A DNA stretch of 64,000 nucleotides from Novisyntrophococcus fermenticellae (GTDB lineage Bacteria > Bacillota > Clostridia > Lachnospirales > Lachnospiraceae), in NCBI RefSeq assembly GCF_018866245.1, contig NZ_CP076458.1, positions 1,178,001 to 1,242,000 on the forward strand, given 5' to 3'. Numbering within the stretch: the first letter of the stretch is position 1; each line of letters begins with the position of its first letter. The notes below the pieces were generated by a model. It was not told where the DNA came from. It searched no databases and worked only from the letters and a program-made list of their open reading frames with translations. The translations under genes and the position numbers were made by a program. Below are positions 36,725-49,556 of this stretch, in pieces.

Positions 36725-38035
36725 ATGGGAAAAAAAATTGAGAGAAAAGACAGAAAACTGAAGTTCGAAACTTTACAGCTTCATGTGGGACAGGAAAAGG
36801 CAGACCCTGCTACAGGGGCAAGAGCAGTTCCAATCTATGCATCCTCATCCTATGTTTTTGATAACTGTGACCATGCTGCTGCCCGCTTTGGACTGACAGA
36901 TTCAGGTAACATCTATGGAAGACTTACAAATCCTACAGAAGATGTATTTGAACAAAGAATTGCAGCCTTAGAAGGAGGCGCAGCTGCACTGGCTGTGGCT
37001 TCGGGTGCTGCTGCTGTTACTTACACATTCCAGAATCTGGCTCATGCGGGAGACCATATCGTATCTGCAAATAATATTTATGGCGGAACGTATAATCTGC
37101 TGGAGCACACGCTTCCGGAATATGGTATCAAAACTACGTTTGTTGATATCTTTGATGAAAAAGCAGTGGAGGAGGCAATTCAGGAGAATACAAAGTTGGT
37201 ATTTATTGAGACTCTGGGGAATCCTAATTCCGAAGTAGTGGACATTGAAGCTGTTGCAAAAATTGCGCATGCACATAAGATACCTCTGGTAATTGACAAT
37301 ACGTTTGCGACTCCTTATCTGGTGCGTCCGATTGAGCATGGCGCAGATATCGTGGTTCATTCAGCAACTAAGTTTATCGGCGGACACGGGACGTCACTCG
37401 GCGGTGTTATCGTGGATGGAGGAAAATTTGATTGGGAGGCATCAGGAAAATTCCCATCGCTCGTTGAGCCAAATCCAAGTTACCATGGTGTCAGCTTTGT
37501 GAAAGCGGCAGGTCCTGCTGCATTTGTTACAAAAATACGTGCAATCCTGCTGAGAGATACAGGTGCAACCTTATCACCCTTCCATGCCTTCCTTTTCCTT
37601 CAGGGTCTGGAAACATTATCACTCAGAGTGGAGCGTCATGTGGAGAATAGCCTGAAAGTAGTGGATTACCTAAGCAAACATCCGCAGGTAGAGGCGGTTC
37701 ACCATCCTTCTGTAAGTACAGATGCCAGTCAGCAGGAATTGTATAAGAAGTACTTCCCGGGCGGCGGCGGTTCAATCTTTACCTTTGAGATCAAAGGAGA
37801 TGGGCAGAAGGCAAAAGATTTTATCGATAATCTGGAACTGTTTTCGCTGCTGGCAAATGTAGCGGATGTGAAATCCCTTGTAATTCACCCGGCCTCCACC
37901 ACGCATTCACAGCTGAATGAGCAGGAACTTCTGGAACAGGGGATTAAGCCAAATACGATACGTCTTTCTATTGGAACAGAAAATATTGATGATATCATAC
38001 AAGATCTGGAGGAAGCATTTAAGGCAGTTGAATAG
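36725..38035 (+). CDS. metY: O-acetylhomoserine sulfhydrylase
   Basis: 436 residues from ATG 36725 (AAGGAGAA upstream); the frame is open further upstream but without a site. Cys/Met metabolism PLP family: FETLQLHVGQEKADPATGAR at the N-terminus, SGAAAVTYTFQNL, and VHSATKFIGGHGTS with the PLP lysine. The length and N-terminal motif favour the O-acetylhomoserine aminocarboxypropyltransferase branch, which makes homocysteine from O-acetylhomoserine and sulfide. It lies between cysK and an rrf2 regulator. Confidence 0.94.
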   Translation: MGKKIERKDRKLKFETLQLHVGQEKADPATGARAVPIYASSSYVFDNCDHAAARFGLTDSGNIYGRLTNPTEDVFEQRIAALEGGAAALAVASGAAAVTYTFQNLAHAGDHIVSANNIYGGTYNLLEHTLPEYGIKTTFVDIFDEKAVEEAIQENTKLVFIETLGNPNSEVVDIEAVAKIAHAHKIPLVIDNTFATPYLVRPIEHGADIVVHSATKFIGGHGTSLGGVIVDGGKFDWEASGKFPSLVEPNPSYHGVSFVKAAGPAAFVTKIRAILLRDTGATLSPFHAFLFLQGLETLSLRVERHVENSLKVVDYLSKHPQVEAVHHPSVSTDASQQELYKKYFPGGGGSIFTFEIKGDGQKAKDFIDNLELFSLLANVADVKSLVIHPASTTHSQLNEQELLEQGIKPNTIRLSIGTENIDDIIQDLEEAFKAVE

Positions 38036-38061
38036 TAGTACTTGCAAAGGGGAAAGTTGAT

Positions 38062-38496
38062 ATGAGAATTTCCACAAAGGGCAGATATGCACTTCGAATG
38101 ATGCTGGACCTGGCTCTGCATGATCAGGGAGAGCCGGTCAGAGTGAAAGATATAGCAGCGAGGGAAGATATCTCCATCAAATATCTGGAACAGATTGTGG
38201 CATTGTTAGTCCGTGCAGGTTATCTGAAAAGCATCAGAGGTCCCCAGGGAGGATACCGCCTGGTAAAAACACCAAAGGAATATTCGCTGGGCTCCATATT
38301 AAGGCTGACAGAAGGCAGTCTGGCACCTGTAGAATCTCTGGAGGAGGATGCAGATCCCGCTGACAACACCGAGAATGCTGCAACTATGATGTTCTGGCAG
38401 AAGCTGAATCAGGCGATAAAAAGTGTGGTAGACAGCTATACACTGGAAGACCTGATGGACTGGCAGATGCAGGCAGGAGATAACTACGTGATTTAA
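38062..38496 (+). CDS. Rrf2-family regulator, probably CymR-like
   Basis: 144 residues. Winged helix at the N-terminus (RISTKGRYALRMMLDLAL), recognition helix SIKYLEQIVALL and wing SIRGPQGGYRL. It has no cysteine at all, so it cannot hold an iron-sulfur cluster as IscR does. This favours the CymR type, which senses sulfur status through complex formation with CysK. Its place behind cysK and metY fits. Regulation of this operon through the dyad at 35649-35671 is inference. Confidence 0.9.
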   Translation: MRISTKGRYALRMMLDLALHDQGEPVRVKDIAAREDISIKYLEQIVALLVRAGYLKSIRGPQGGYRLVKTPKEYSLGSILRLTEGSLAPVESLEEDADPADNTENAATMMFWQKLNQAIKSVVDSYTLEDLMDWQMQAGDNYVI

Positions 38497-38520
38497 AATA
38501 ATTTGAAAAAGTGAAGATAT

Positions 38521-38566
38521 ATAGTTAAAGGTGCCGCAGTCTTATGGATACGGCACCTTTAACTAT
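38521..38566 (+). terminator. Terminator of the cysK-metY-rrf2 group
   Basis: A perfect 16-bp stem (ATAGTTAAAGGTGCCG and complement) with a 14-base loop, followed by ATTT. Bases 38497-38816 hold only this and the pfl terminator. Confidence 0.85.
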
Positions 38567-38636
38567 ATTTATCAATGCAGAATATAAAATGCGGTATTGT
38601 AGAGATAGTAGAAAAAGATCTGAATATTTGTAAAAA

Positions 38637-38663
38637 ACAACGGCCTGCTAAGCAGACCGTTGT
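38637..38663 (-). terminator. Terminator of the pflBA operon
   Basis: The stem ACAACGG/CCGTTGT with inner CTGC/GCAG and loop TAA runs into a T6 run on the minus strand. It lies about 155 bases beyond the pflA stop. Confidence 0.75.
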
Positions 38664-38816
38664 CTAAAATGAGGGGGGAGATAGTGAGTGGTTAATCAAC
38701 TATCCAATACCTATTATAGAAAAAAGATGTGTTTAAAGTATGTCCATAAGCTAAAAGAATCATAAAATTCATTAAGAAACATTAAAGAAATTTAAAAAGA
38801 TGCTTCAAAAATACTT

Positions 38817-39584
38817 TTATTTCTTCAGGTATCCCGTATAATCGGAAGTGTGCAGTAACTTGTTGGCATTCGCTATCCGGTCATCAGTGGGTGGCTGAAT
38901 TCCCTTTAACTGGTATGGAATTTTCAAATCTTCCCATTTATAAATCCCCATAGTGTGGTAGGGCAGTACCTCAAAACGCTGTACATTTCCTAATGATTTT
39001 ACAAACTTGTCCAGTCGGATCAGATCTTCGTCAAAATCGCTCCGTTCCGGTACCAGAACGTGACGGATCCAGACGGGCTTTTTTATTTCGGACAGATATC
39101 TGGCCATATCGAGAATGTTTCGGTTACTGCATCCGGTGAGAGCTTTGTGCTTCGCATCATCCATATGCTTGATATCCAGAAGCAGCAGATCTGTATATTT
39201 CATAAGGCACTGAAACTTCTGAAAAAAGGGTTCCTGCCGGGTAAATACACTGCCGGAGGTATCAATGACTGTATGAACTCCTTCTTTTTTTGCTTTTTGA
39301 AAAAGTTCAATCAGAAAATCCATCTGGAGGAGGGGCTCGCCTCCGCTGACGGTAATACCACCATCCTCACCCCAATAGGCACGGTAACGAAGAGCACGCT
39401 CTAAAAGCTCGTCGGCAGAAACCATGTCCTTTGGATGGGTACTCCAGGTATCAGGATTGTGACAGTACTGGCAGCGCATCTTACATCCCTGCAGGAAAAT
39501 CACAAACCGGATACCGGGGCCATCCACAGAACCAAAGGTCTCGATAGAATGAACAGATCCCTTGCTCTGACTATATTCTTTCAT
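38817..39584 (-). CDS. pflA: Pyruvate formate-lyase activating enzyme
   Basis: 255 residues from ATG 39584. It is a radical SAM protein: the cluster-binding motif is [14 protein letters not shown] (CxxxCxxC) near residue 30. It follows the PflA pattern [20 protein letters not shown] and [13 protein letters not shown]. It uses SAM to place the glycyl radical on PflB. It overlaps the 3' end of pflB by 14 bases, so the two are coupled. A longer in-frame start (39620) lies inside pflB and is rejected. Confidence 0.96.
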   Translation of the reverse strand: MKEYSQSKGSVHSIETFGSVDGPGIRFVIFLQGCKMRCQYCHNPDTWSTHPKDMVSADELLERALRYRAYWGEDGGITVSGGEPLLQMDFLIELFQKAKKEGVHTVIDTSGSVFTRQEPFFQKFQCLMKYTDLLLLDIKHMDDAKHKALTGCSNRNILDMARYLSEIKKPVWIRHVLVPERSDFDEDLIRLDKFVKSLGNVQRFEVLPYHTMGIYKWEDLKIPYQLKGIQPPTDDRIANANKLLHTSDYTGYLKK

Positions 39585-41823
39585 GGGCAGACCGGGCGAT
39601 GACATCCAACTGCTGTTCACGAGTCAGATCAATGAATTTCACCGCGTAACCGGATACACGGATTGTAAAGTTCTGATATTCTTCCTTTTCCGGGTGTTCC
39701 ATGGCATCCTTCAATTTGTCGATACCAAAGACGTTTACGTTCAGGTGATGCGCTCCCTGATCAAAATAGCCATCCATGATATGGGTCAGATTTTTGGATC
39801 TTTCCTCCTCATTATGACCAAGCGCACCAGGGCTGATCGTCTGCGTATTGGAAATGCCATCCAAAGCCCATTCATATGGAAGTTTGGCTACTGAATTCAG
39901 AGATGCCAAAAGACCATTCTTCTCTGCACCATAACTTGGATTAGCACCGGGAGCCAAAGGTTCGCCTGCTTTACGTCCGTCCGGGAGAGAACCGGTAGCC
40001 TTTCCATAGACCACATTGGATGTGATGGTCAAAATAGAAGTGGTCGGCTCGGAATTACGGTAGGTATGATGCTTTTTCAATTTATCAAGAAAGGTATGCA
40101 GAAGCCATATTGCGATATCGTCTGCCCGGTCATCGTCATTTCCATAGCGTGGAAATTCACCTTCAATTTCGAAATCTTCAGCCAATCCGTCTTCATCACG
40201 GACTACTTTTACCTTTGCATATTTGATGGCAGCCAGGGAGTCCACCACGTGTGAAAATCCTGCAATACCGGTGGCAAAGGTACGTCTTACATCTGTATCG
40301 ACCAGAGCCATCTCAGCGGCTTCATAGTAGTATTTATCGTGCATAAAATGAATAACGTTCAATGTATTCACATAAAGTCCTGCCAGCCAGTCCATCATGA
40401 TGTCATACTTGCGGATGACTTCATCATAATCCAGATACTCAGAAGTGATTGGTGTGTATTCCGGACCCATCTGATCTTTGCTCTTTTCATCAATCCCTCC
40501 ATTGATTGCATAAAGAAGGCATTTTGCAAGGTTTGCACGGGCGCCGAAGAACTGCATCTCTTTACCGGTCTGCGTAGCTGAGACACAGCAGCAGATGGAG
40601 TAGTCATCTCCCCAGACCGGACGCATCACATCGTCATTCTCATACTGGATGGAGCTGGTTTTCACTGATATATAGGCGGCAAATTTCTTGAAGTTTTCAG
40701 GGAGCCTTGAGGAGTAGAGTACCGTCAGGTTTGGCTCCGGAGCCGGTCCCATATTAACAAGGGTATGCAGGATGCGGTAGTCGTTCTTGGTAACCATGGA
40801 ACGTCCGTCCTGTCCGAGTCCGCCGACTTCTACGGTTGCCCATACCGGATCACCGGAGAACAGCTGATTATAGGAGGGAACACGTGCAAATTTAACCATG
40901 CGGAGTTTCATAATCAGATGGTCGATTAGCTCCTGTGCTTCTGCTTCTGTGAGTATGCCCCGTTCAATATCTCTGTAAATATAAATGTCAAGGAAGGTTG
41001 AAATACGGCCTACACTCATAGCTGCGCCATTTTGTGTTTTAATTGCAGCCAGATAACCGAAGTACAGCCACTGAACGGCTTCTCTGGCATTTGATGCGGG
41101 TCCGGAGATATCAAAGCCGTAGCTTGCAGCCATCTCCTTCATACCTGCCAGTGCCTGGTACTGCATGGAGATTTCTTCTCTCTGGCGGATGATATCATCC
41201 GTCATGACACCACATCCGCAGTTGGCAAAATCCTCTTGTTTTTTTTGCATCAGAAAATCGATGCCATACAGGGCTACACGACGGTAATCACCCACGATAC
41301 GGCCACGCCCATAGGTATCCGGAAGCCCCGTGATAATCTTGTTGTGACGAGCCTTACGCATCTCCGGTGTATAAGCATCAAAGACACCTTGATTATGGGT
41401 CTTTCTATAGTCCGTAAAAATCTTGTGAAGTTGGGGTGCAGGAGTATATCCATTATTTTTGCATGAATTTTCGGCCATGCTGATTCCTCCAAAGGGCATA
41501 AACGCACGTTTCAGAGGCTTGTCTGTCTGAAGCCCTACGACTTTTTCCAGATCTTTCAGACTGTCATCGATATATCCGGGTGCATGAGACGTAAGCGTTG
41601 AAACGGTTTCTGTATCCATGTCCAGAACACCGCCTTTTGAACGTTCCTCTTTCTGAAGCTTTTGCAGTGCACTCCAGAGTTTATCCGTTGCGTCGGTAGG
41701 CTCTTCAAGGAAAGAAGCATCTCCGTTATAGGGTGTATAGTTCTGTTGTATAAAGTCACGTGTGTTGACCTCTTCTTTCCAAATACGGCCTTTAAATCCA
41801 CTCCATTGATCCATTTGTATCAT
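39571..41823 (-). CDS. pflB: Formate C-acetyltransferase (pyruvate formate-lyase)
   Basis: 750 residues from ATG 41823, 7 bases after AGGAGGT. The active-site cysteine pair is in [15 protein letters not shown]. The glycyl radical lies in the C-terminal [13 protein letters not shown]. It splits pyruvate and CoA to acetyl-CoA and formate in anaerobic fermentation and is oxygen-sensitive once activated. It is first in the pflB-pflA operon, driven by a promoter at 41885-41913. Several other TATAAT-like elements lie closer to the gene and may serve as further starts. Confidence 0.97.
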   Translation of the reverse strand: MIQMDQWSGFKGRIWKEEVNTRDFIQQNYTPYNGDASFLEEPTDATDKLWSALQKLQKEERSKGGVLDMDTETVSTLTSHAPGYIDDSLKDLEKVVGLQTDKPLKRAFMPFGGISMAENSCKNNGYTPAPQLHKIFTDYRKTHNQGVFDAYTPEMRKARHNKIITGLPDTYGRGRIVGDYRRVALYGIDFLMQKKQEDFANCGCGVMTDDIIRQREEISMQYQALAGMKEMAASYGFDISGPASNAREAVQWLYFGYLAAIKTQNGAAMSVGRISTFLDIYIYRDIERGILTEAEAQELIDHLIMKLRMVKFARVPSYNQLFSGDPVWATVEVGGLGQDGRSMVTKNDYRILHTLVNMGPAPEPNLTVLYSSRLPENFKKFAAYISVKTSSIQYENDDVMRPVWGDDYSICCCVSATQTGKEMQFFGARANLAKCLLYAINGGIDEKSKDQMGPEYTPITSEYLDYDEVIRKYDIMMDWLAGLYVNTLNVIHFMHDKYYYEAAEMALVDTDVRRTFATGIAGFSHVVDSLAAIKYAKVKVVRDEDGLAEDFEIEGEFPRYGNDDDRADDIAIWLLHTFLDKLKKHHTYRNSEPTTSILTITSNVVYGKATGSLPDGRKAGEPLAPGANPSYGAEKNGLLASLNSVAKLPYEWALDGISNTQTISPGALGHNEEERSKNLTHIMDGYFDQGAHHLNVNVFGIDKLKDAMEHPEKEEYQNFTIRVSGYAVKFIDLTREQQLDVIARSAHERI

Positions 41824-41884
41824 AGCAATACCTCCTGATATAATATAACAATACTTGTTTAGGTAACTATCTGTATTCACCTAT

Positions 41885-41913
41885 AATATATCCATAAGAT
41901 GGAGTAAAGTCAA
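41885..41913 (-). promoter_or_regulatory. pflB promoter
   Basis: On the minus strand TTGACT (41908-41913), a 17-base spacer and TATATT (41885-41890), about 60 bases before the start codon. Confidence 0.65.
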
Positions 41914-41988
41914 TTGATTAGCGGATTGTTTTTTGCATTTCTTTTGATGCAATTGGAATGGAAATCAGAGTTCTAAAAACAAAAAACC

Positions 41989-42003
41989 CACCTTTAAAAG
42001 GTG
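41989..42003 (-). terminator. Terminator of the tRNA-Gly pair
   Basis: A short stem CACCTT/AAGGTG with a T-rich run (GGGTTTTTTG) after it on the minus strand, 46 bases past the second tRNA. Confidence 0.65.
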
Positions 42004-42048
42004 AGAGCTGTAGTTGAATTATTTTATACAATTTGAAAAACAATAAAA

Positions 42049-42120
42049 AGCGCGAGACGGGATTCGAACCCGCGACCCCAACCTTGGCAAGGTTGTACTC
42101 CACCCCTGAGCCACTCGCGC
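42049..42120 (-). tRNA. tRNA-Gly (anticodon GCC)
   Basis: Read on the minus strand, the acceptor stem GCGCGAG pairs with CTCGCGC, with discriminator U. The anticodon stem is CAACC/GGTTG with loop TTGCCAA. The T arm is CGGGTTCGAATCCCG. No CCA is encoded. It lies 5 bases downstream of the other tRNA-Gly. Confidence 0.95.
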
Positions 42121-42125
42121 ATAAG

Positions 42126-42196
42126 AGCGGGTGATGGGAATCGAACCCACGTATCCAGCTTGGAAGGCTGGTGTTCTACCATTGAACTACACCCGC
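42126..42196 (-). tRNA. tRNA-Gly (anticodon UCC)
   Basis: Read on the minus strand, the acceptor stem GCGGGTG pairs with CACCCGC, discriminator U. The anticodon arm is CCAGC-CTTCCAA-GCTGG and the T arm GTGGGTTCGATTCCCAT. No CCA is encoded. It is first of the two tandem glycine isoacceptors behind one promoter. Confidence 0.95.
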
Positions 42197-42231
42197 AAAT
42201 CATGTTGTATTTTTGTTGCTGACAATGATGT

Positions 42232-42260
42232 ATTTTACACGAAAAGAGAATAAATGTCAA
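42232..42260 (-). promoter_or_regulatory. Promoter of the tRNA-Gly pair
   Basis: TTGACA (42255-42260), a 17-base spacer and TAAAAT (42232-42237) on the minus strand, about 36 bases before the first tRNA. Confidence 0.75.
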
Positions 42261-42302
42261 TACATTTTTCGAATTTTTTATGATTGTATGATTTGGAGGT
42301 TA

Positions 42303-43160
42303 CTAAGGCCGTGCCGTTATATCCTTCCGATAAAGCGAAGGGGAACATCCTGCTGTTTTTGTGAAAATGCGGCTAAAATATAATGGATTTTCATATCCGA
42401 CAACAGAGGCAATCTCACCGATATTATAATCTGTATTCTCCAGCAGGTCTTTCGCTTTGGAGATACGGACGGAGGTTATATACTGCATGGGTGTCATACC
42501 GGTATATTGTCTGAAACTGCGGATAAACCAGCAAACACTCATATTCTGGGATTTTGCGTAATCTTCAATATTAATCTGTGCCGGGAAATTCTCGTTAAAG
42601 TATTGGACTGCATGCCTCACTTCTTTTTTTATTCGGGAGGTTCCCGAGACGGCCTCTATCTGATGTCTTTTGACTATGAGAAGAAGGTGCCTGAAAAGAA
42701 GGGGAAGCAGGTCTTCAAAACATGGACGTTGGATTTGCAGCTCCCAGATTATTTTTAAAAAAAGCTGTTGGTATTCTGCATCTGTGCCTGTGCGCAGACA
42801 ACTGATACCATCAGAAAAACCATGTGATGCCAAAACCGTTTCCGCTTCAGAACCGGTGAAGTGAATCCAATAGATTTCCGGGGAATCTTTCAGGTAATAA
42901 CTATATTGCTGCGGAACTCCCGGACGATATAAGACCATATTTCCGGCTGTGACTTCCTGTTCTTTTTCGTTAAATGTGAAAAAAGCCCGTCCTGCAGCAA
43001 CATAAAGCAATTGATAGTCTTGCCTTCCGCAAGGCCGGATGGTGACCATGGAGGGCATATGAATCAGCCGATATACACCGCAGCTTTCCACAATCAAAGG
43101 TTTGTTCAAATCCTCCATGTCTATATCCACCTGATTTAAATACCCTGTATTTGCGTACAT
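42303..43160 (-). CDS. AraC-family regulator of the beta-galactosidase gene
   Basis: 285 residues. The N-terminal half is a cupin-like sugar-binding domain (about residues 30-110). The C-terminal 100 residues hold two helix-turn-helix motifs: INIEDYAKSQNMSVCWFIRS and IGEIASVVGYENPLYFSRIF. The latter matches the AraC signature. It is divergent from the GH2 gene with a 143-base gap, so it most likely activates that gene in response to a galactoside. The inducer is unknown. Confidence 0.92.
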   Translation of the reverse strand: MYANTGYLNQVDIDMEDLNKPLIVESCGVYRLIHMPSMVTIRPCGRQDYQLLYVAAGRAFFTFNEKEQEVTAGNMVLYRPGVPQQYSYYLKDSPEIYWIHFTGSEAETVLASHGFSDGISCLRTGTDAEYQQLFLKIIWELQIQRPCFEDLLPLLFRHLLLIVKRHQIEAVSGTSRIKKEVRHAVQYFNENFPAQINIEDYAKSQNMSVCWFIRSFRQYTGMTPMQYITSVRISKAKDLLENTDYNIGEIASVVGYENPLYFSRIFTKTAGCSPSLYRKDITARP

Positions 43161-43198
43161 AGTCCTCTTCCTTGTTTTCTAATTGAATATTTTAATAA

Positions 43199-46375
<3,177 letters not shown>

Positions 46376-46385
46376 AAGGTGTTAC

Positions 46386-46427
46386 AAAAAAGCATGGTAC
46401 GAATTGAAACCCGTACCATGCTTTTTT
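46386..46427 (+). terminator. Terminator after lacZ
   Basis: A perfect 16-bp stem from AAAAAAGCATGGTACG, a 10-base loop and a T6 tail; the A/T ends make it usable from either strand. Confidence 0.9.
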
Positions 46428-46450
46428 GGTAAATAAAATAAATATATACA

Positions 46451-46479
46451 TTGACAGGCGAGGTATCATGTGCTTTAAT
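46451..46479 (+). promoter_or_regulatory. Promoter of the padR-DUF4097 operon
   Basis: TTGACA (46451-46456), a 17-base spacer and TTTAAT (46474-46479), 26 bases before the PadR start. PadR proteins often repress their own promoter. Confidence 0.65.
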
Positions 46480-46504
46480 GTAAATGAGAAAAGGAGGTAT
46501 GCAT

Positions 46505-46861
46505 ATGTCGATAGCATCGGATCTGATTCGCGGACATACCGATACGATTATTCTGGCTCATCTGACCCGTGAGGATAGTTATGGATACAGGATTAATAAA
46601 GAGATTCAGATTAAGACGAATAACCAATATGAACTGAAAGAAGCAACCTTATATACGGCGTTCAGGCGGTTGGAGCAATCAGGCTATATCAGCTCTTACT
46701 GGGGAGATGAGACCACGGGAGCCCGCAGGCGTTATTACACGATTACGGCGGAAGGAAAGCTGGCCTACGAAAGAATGAAGAAAGAGTGGGATGAATCCAA
46801 ATATTTAATTGATATCCTCATTCAATGTGATGAGGGGGAGGAGGATCAGGATGGAAGATAA
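46505..46861 (+). CDS. PadR-family transcriptional regulator
   Basis: 118 residues from ATG 46505, 7 bases after AAGGAGG. The PadR winged helix has DTIILAHLTREDSYGYRINK, then ELKEATLYTAFRRLEQSGYI and YYTITAEGK. It overlaps the next gene by 11 bases. PadR, a DUF1700-like membrane protein and a DUF4097 protein form a recurrent trio in Firmicutes, thought to respond to envelope stress. The ligand is unknown. Confidence 0.92.
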   Translation: MSIASDLIRGHTDTIILAHLTREDSYGYRINKEIQIKTNNQYELKEATLYTAFRRLEQSGYISSYWGDETTGARRRYYTITAEGKLAYERMKKEWDESKYLIDILIQCDEGEEDQDGR

Positions 46862-47522
46862 ATTAAGGGCATATATGGATCATGTGTTTCGGGAGGTGAA
46901 ACCAACCCGGCATTCTGTAGAACTGAAGGAGGAGATATTACAGAATCTGCTTGACAAGTACCATGATTTGATTACGGAGGGAAAGACGCCTGAGGCTGCC
47001 TATAACATTGCCGTATCCAGCGTAGGTGATATGGATGAATTACTGGAAGGGCTCCAGATGGAGAACCGTGCGTCCTCCCCACTTTCAGATGAAGAGATGA
47101 AGGAGGGTAAAAAGAAATCAGCGATTCTGACTTCTGTGGCGGTCATGATGTACATTGTAAGTGTAATTCCACCCATAGTACTGTCTGATACAAGGTATGA
47201 GGACAAAATGGGTCCCATACTTATGTTTCTGATTGTAGCCGCCGCTACAGGGATTCTCATCTACAACAATATGACGAAGCCCCGTTATCATAAGCTGGAT
47301 GACTCGATTGTAGAGGAATTCAAGGAGTGGCAGAATCAGAACGATGCGAATCATAGAGCAAGAACGGCCATAAGCAGTGCGATGTGGTCAATTATCACGG
47401 TGATTTACTTTGTAATCAGCTTTATGACCATGGCCTGGCACATTACCTGGGTAATATTCCTGATAGGCGGAGCAATTGAGGGAATCGTAAAGGCAGTATT
47501 TGAACTGAGAAAGCAGAGGTAA
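46851..47522 (+). CDS. DUF1700-like/permease-prefix membrane protein
   Basis: 223 residues from ATG 46851, following GGAGGATCAGG. The N-terminal 75 residues are a soluble helical module (YMDHVFREVKPTRHSVELKE, then SSVGDMDELL) of the kind found at the start of DUF1700 and permease-prefix proteins. Four membrane helices follow (about 100-215). It overlaps padR and precedes the DUF4097 gene by 2 bases. It probably works with its neighbours at the membrane; the function is unknown. Confidence 0.8.
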   Translation: MEDKLRAYMDHVFREVKPTRHSVELKEEILQNLLDKYHDLITEGKTPEAAYNIAVSSVGDMDELLEGLQMENRASSPLSDEEMKEGKKKSAILTSVAVMMYIVSVIPPIVLSDTRYEDKMGPILMFLIVAAATGILIYNNMTKPRYHKLDDSIVEEFKEWQNQNDANHRARTAISSAMWSIITVIYFVISFMTMAWHITWVIFLIGGAIEGIVKAVFELRKQR

Positions 47523-47524
47523 GG

Positions 47525-48478
47525 ATGGATAGAAAACAGTCGGCAATTATTCGTATTATTGCATGGTCGGTTACGGCTATTGCCTTATGCTGCATTTTAA
47601 TTATCGGCCTGAGGGGCAGGCTTGGAAACATAGGAGGCAGCATCTTATCCTTTGGATCTGGAAATTATTACAAAGATGCAGATAAGTATCAAGCCGGAGA
47701 AACAGAAATTCAGGGAGATAAGGTAAAGGATTTGTTTGTAAACTGGGTAGACGGCAGCGTCAATATGGAAGTTTACGATGGAGATACCATTCAACTATCA
47801 GAAGTATCAAACAGGAAGCTCAAAGAGAAAGAACAGCTCCACTATTATCATGAGAACGGAAGACTGAATATACAATATCAGGAATCCGGGAAAAAGATAT
47901 ATTCTTCCTTTTGGATGGGGAGCAGAAAGCTGGATAAACAGTTGACCATCAAAATCCCGGCCAAAACAGTCAGTTCTTTAGGTACTATTTCTATTGATAC
48001 TGTGTCTTCGGATACGAGAATTAAAGGAGTATCGTCGGAGAGGATAAAACTGGATTCAGTCTCCGGTGATTTTACATTGGTAAATTGTCAAGCAGAGGGT
48101 TTTTCCATGGACAGTACAAGTGGGAGTCTTACATCGGAAAATTTGACTGTGAATGGAAAACTGGAGACGGATACCACAAGTGGTGACGTGAATCTGAAAG
48201 GAAGATTTGTAAAACTGACTCTGGATTCTGTTTCCGGGGATATGAATATAGATTCTGAGATTTGTCCGGAAGATGTGGATACAGATACAACCAGCGGGGA
48301 TGTTGTCCTTCGTATTCCTGATAACGAAGGCTTCACCTATGAGAAGGATACAGTCAGCGGATCTCTAAAATGCGATTTCCCTGTGAAACAATGGGAGGAT
48401 AAGGGAAGTTATAAGGAAGGAAAAGCCTCATTTAACTTTGACACAGTAAGTGGGAATATCAATATAAAGAAGCGATGA
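47525..48478 (+). CDS. DUF4097 beta-strand repeat membrane protein
   Basis: 317 residues. One N-terminal membrane helix (IIAWSVTAIALCCILIIG) precedes an extracellular region of repeated beta strands with SVSGD, STSGS, TTSGD and TVSG turns, the hallmark of DUF4097 (a right-handed beta-solenoid-like adhesin fold). It is the third gene of the PadR trio and is closed by the hairpin at 48482-48523. It probably acts as a surface sensor or scaffold. Confidence 0.9.
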   Translation: MDRKQSAIIRIIAWSVTAIALCCILIIGLRGRLGNIGGSILSFGSGNYYKDADKYQAGETEIQGDKVKDLFVNWVDGSVNMEVYDGDTIQLSEVSNRKLKEKEQLHYYHENGRLNIQYQESGKKIYSSFWMGSRKLDKQLTIKIPAKTVSSLGTISIDTVSSDTRIKGVSSERIKLDSVSGDFTLVNCQAEGFSMDSTSGSLTSENLTVNGKLETDTTSGDVNLKGRFVKLTLDSVSGDMNIDSEICPEDVDTDTTSGDVVLRIPDNEGFTYEKDTVSGSLKCDFPVKQWEDKGSYKEGKASFNFDTVSGNINIKKR

Positions 48479-48481
48479 TGA

Positions 48482-48523
48482 CAGAATGCAGGGCACTGAT
48501 TGAGTTCAGTGTCCTGCATTCTG
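48482..48523 (+). terminator. Terminator of the PadR trio
   Basis: An 18-bp stem (CAGAATGCAGGGCACTGA and complement, one G-U) with a 6-base loop, starting 3 bases after the stop. The T run is weak. Confidence 0.7.
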
Positions 48524-48677
48524 CGATAAGTTTTGAGAAAAAGAGAGTAAAATCAGGTATTCGGGTCTGGTCATCACACGAGTGACATGGTATCATAGGG
48601 TCAAAAGGTGATATAGCTGATTTGATTTTCAAAGTTACGGTAATAATCAAATAAAGATTGAAAGGAGGTCTGGCAAT

Positions 48678-49538
48678 ATGGGACAAAAGAAAGTATGGGC
48701 GATTGTGGCGGCCGTGGTTGCTGTGATTTTGATTGCTGTGGGAATATTTGTCTGGAAGAAAAGCAGCGATGAAGATGTGATGGGAAATTTGTCTGCCAGG
48801 GAAGAAGAGATAAAAATTACAGCGATGTATGTCCCTTATGGAGAAGATGAAAATCAGTACATTATGGTTGATCAGAATACAGGTGCGGTGTTTACGGTAA
48901 CCATGCCCCGGGAAATCTACGATGTGAAAGGCAAAAAGATAAAGCCCGAAAATCTGAAAAAGGGAAACATCTTAAGCATCTATGGAAACGGTATTATGCT
49001 GGATTCTTATCCGGGCCAGTATCCACAGGTTACGAAGATTCAGGTGGAAGAAGAAGGAAGACCTTCTGATGCTGATCAGTATCAGACTCTGGTGGATGGA
49101 ATCTATCGGGAGCCGGATCCGGCACAGCCCCCGTCTTTGAATCTGGAATATAGAACTGATTCAGCTGCAATATCCTCCATAACCTCTGAAGGTGGCTATG
49201 AATGGAATTACGTTGACAAGGAAGGAAAATCCAATTCTGTTATAGCAGATGCATCTCATATATTGACATGGGATGATATTATCGATTGCAGACTTGAGGA
49301 ACCTACGGATATTACCTTACGGTTCTCAGAGAAACCGGATCGGATTGAAGTGAAGAGATGGACGAATGATATGAGAAAGAGTCCTGGAGATGATTCGGAT
49401 TTACCGGACGGAGAGGATGTTTCTGCTGAAATGAATAGCGGAGATTATATATTAAAAGGAGTAGAACCTGGATTTGTCTACCTGATTACAGCACATTGGG
49501 ATACGAGTTATAGGGAGTATGGATTTTTAACCGAATAA
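48678..49538 (+). CDS. Membrane-anchored extracellular protein of unknown function
   Basis: 286 residues. One N-terminal helix (VWAIVAAVVAVILIAVGIFV) is followed by an exposed domain. Residues 45-135 (ITAMYVPYGEDENQYIMVDQ, then LKKGNILSIYGNGIML) look like a small OB-type beta barrel of the DUF3221 kind. The rest is beta-rich with many acidic residues. I do not recognise a defined family. ATG follows AAAGGAGG. It lies 4 bases before the alcohol dehydrogenase gene, but a functional link is unclear. Confidence 0.65.
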   Translation: MGQKKVWAIVAAVVAVILIAVGIFVWKKSSDEDVMGNLSAREEEIKITAMYVPYGEDENQYIMVDQNTGAVFTVTMPREIYDVKGKKIKPENLKKGNILSIYGNGIMLDSYPGQYPQVTKIQVEEEGRPSDADQYQTLVDGIYREPDPAQPPSLNLEYRTDSAAISSITSEGGYEWNYVDKEGKSNSVIADASHILTWDDIIDCRLEEPTDITLRFSEKPDRIEVKRWTNDMRKSPGDDSDLPDGEDVSAEMNSGDYILKGVEPGFVYLITAHWDTSYREYGFLTE

Positions 49539-49556
49539 CGCATGGAGGATAAGGAT

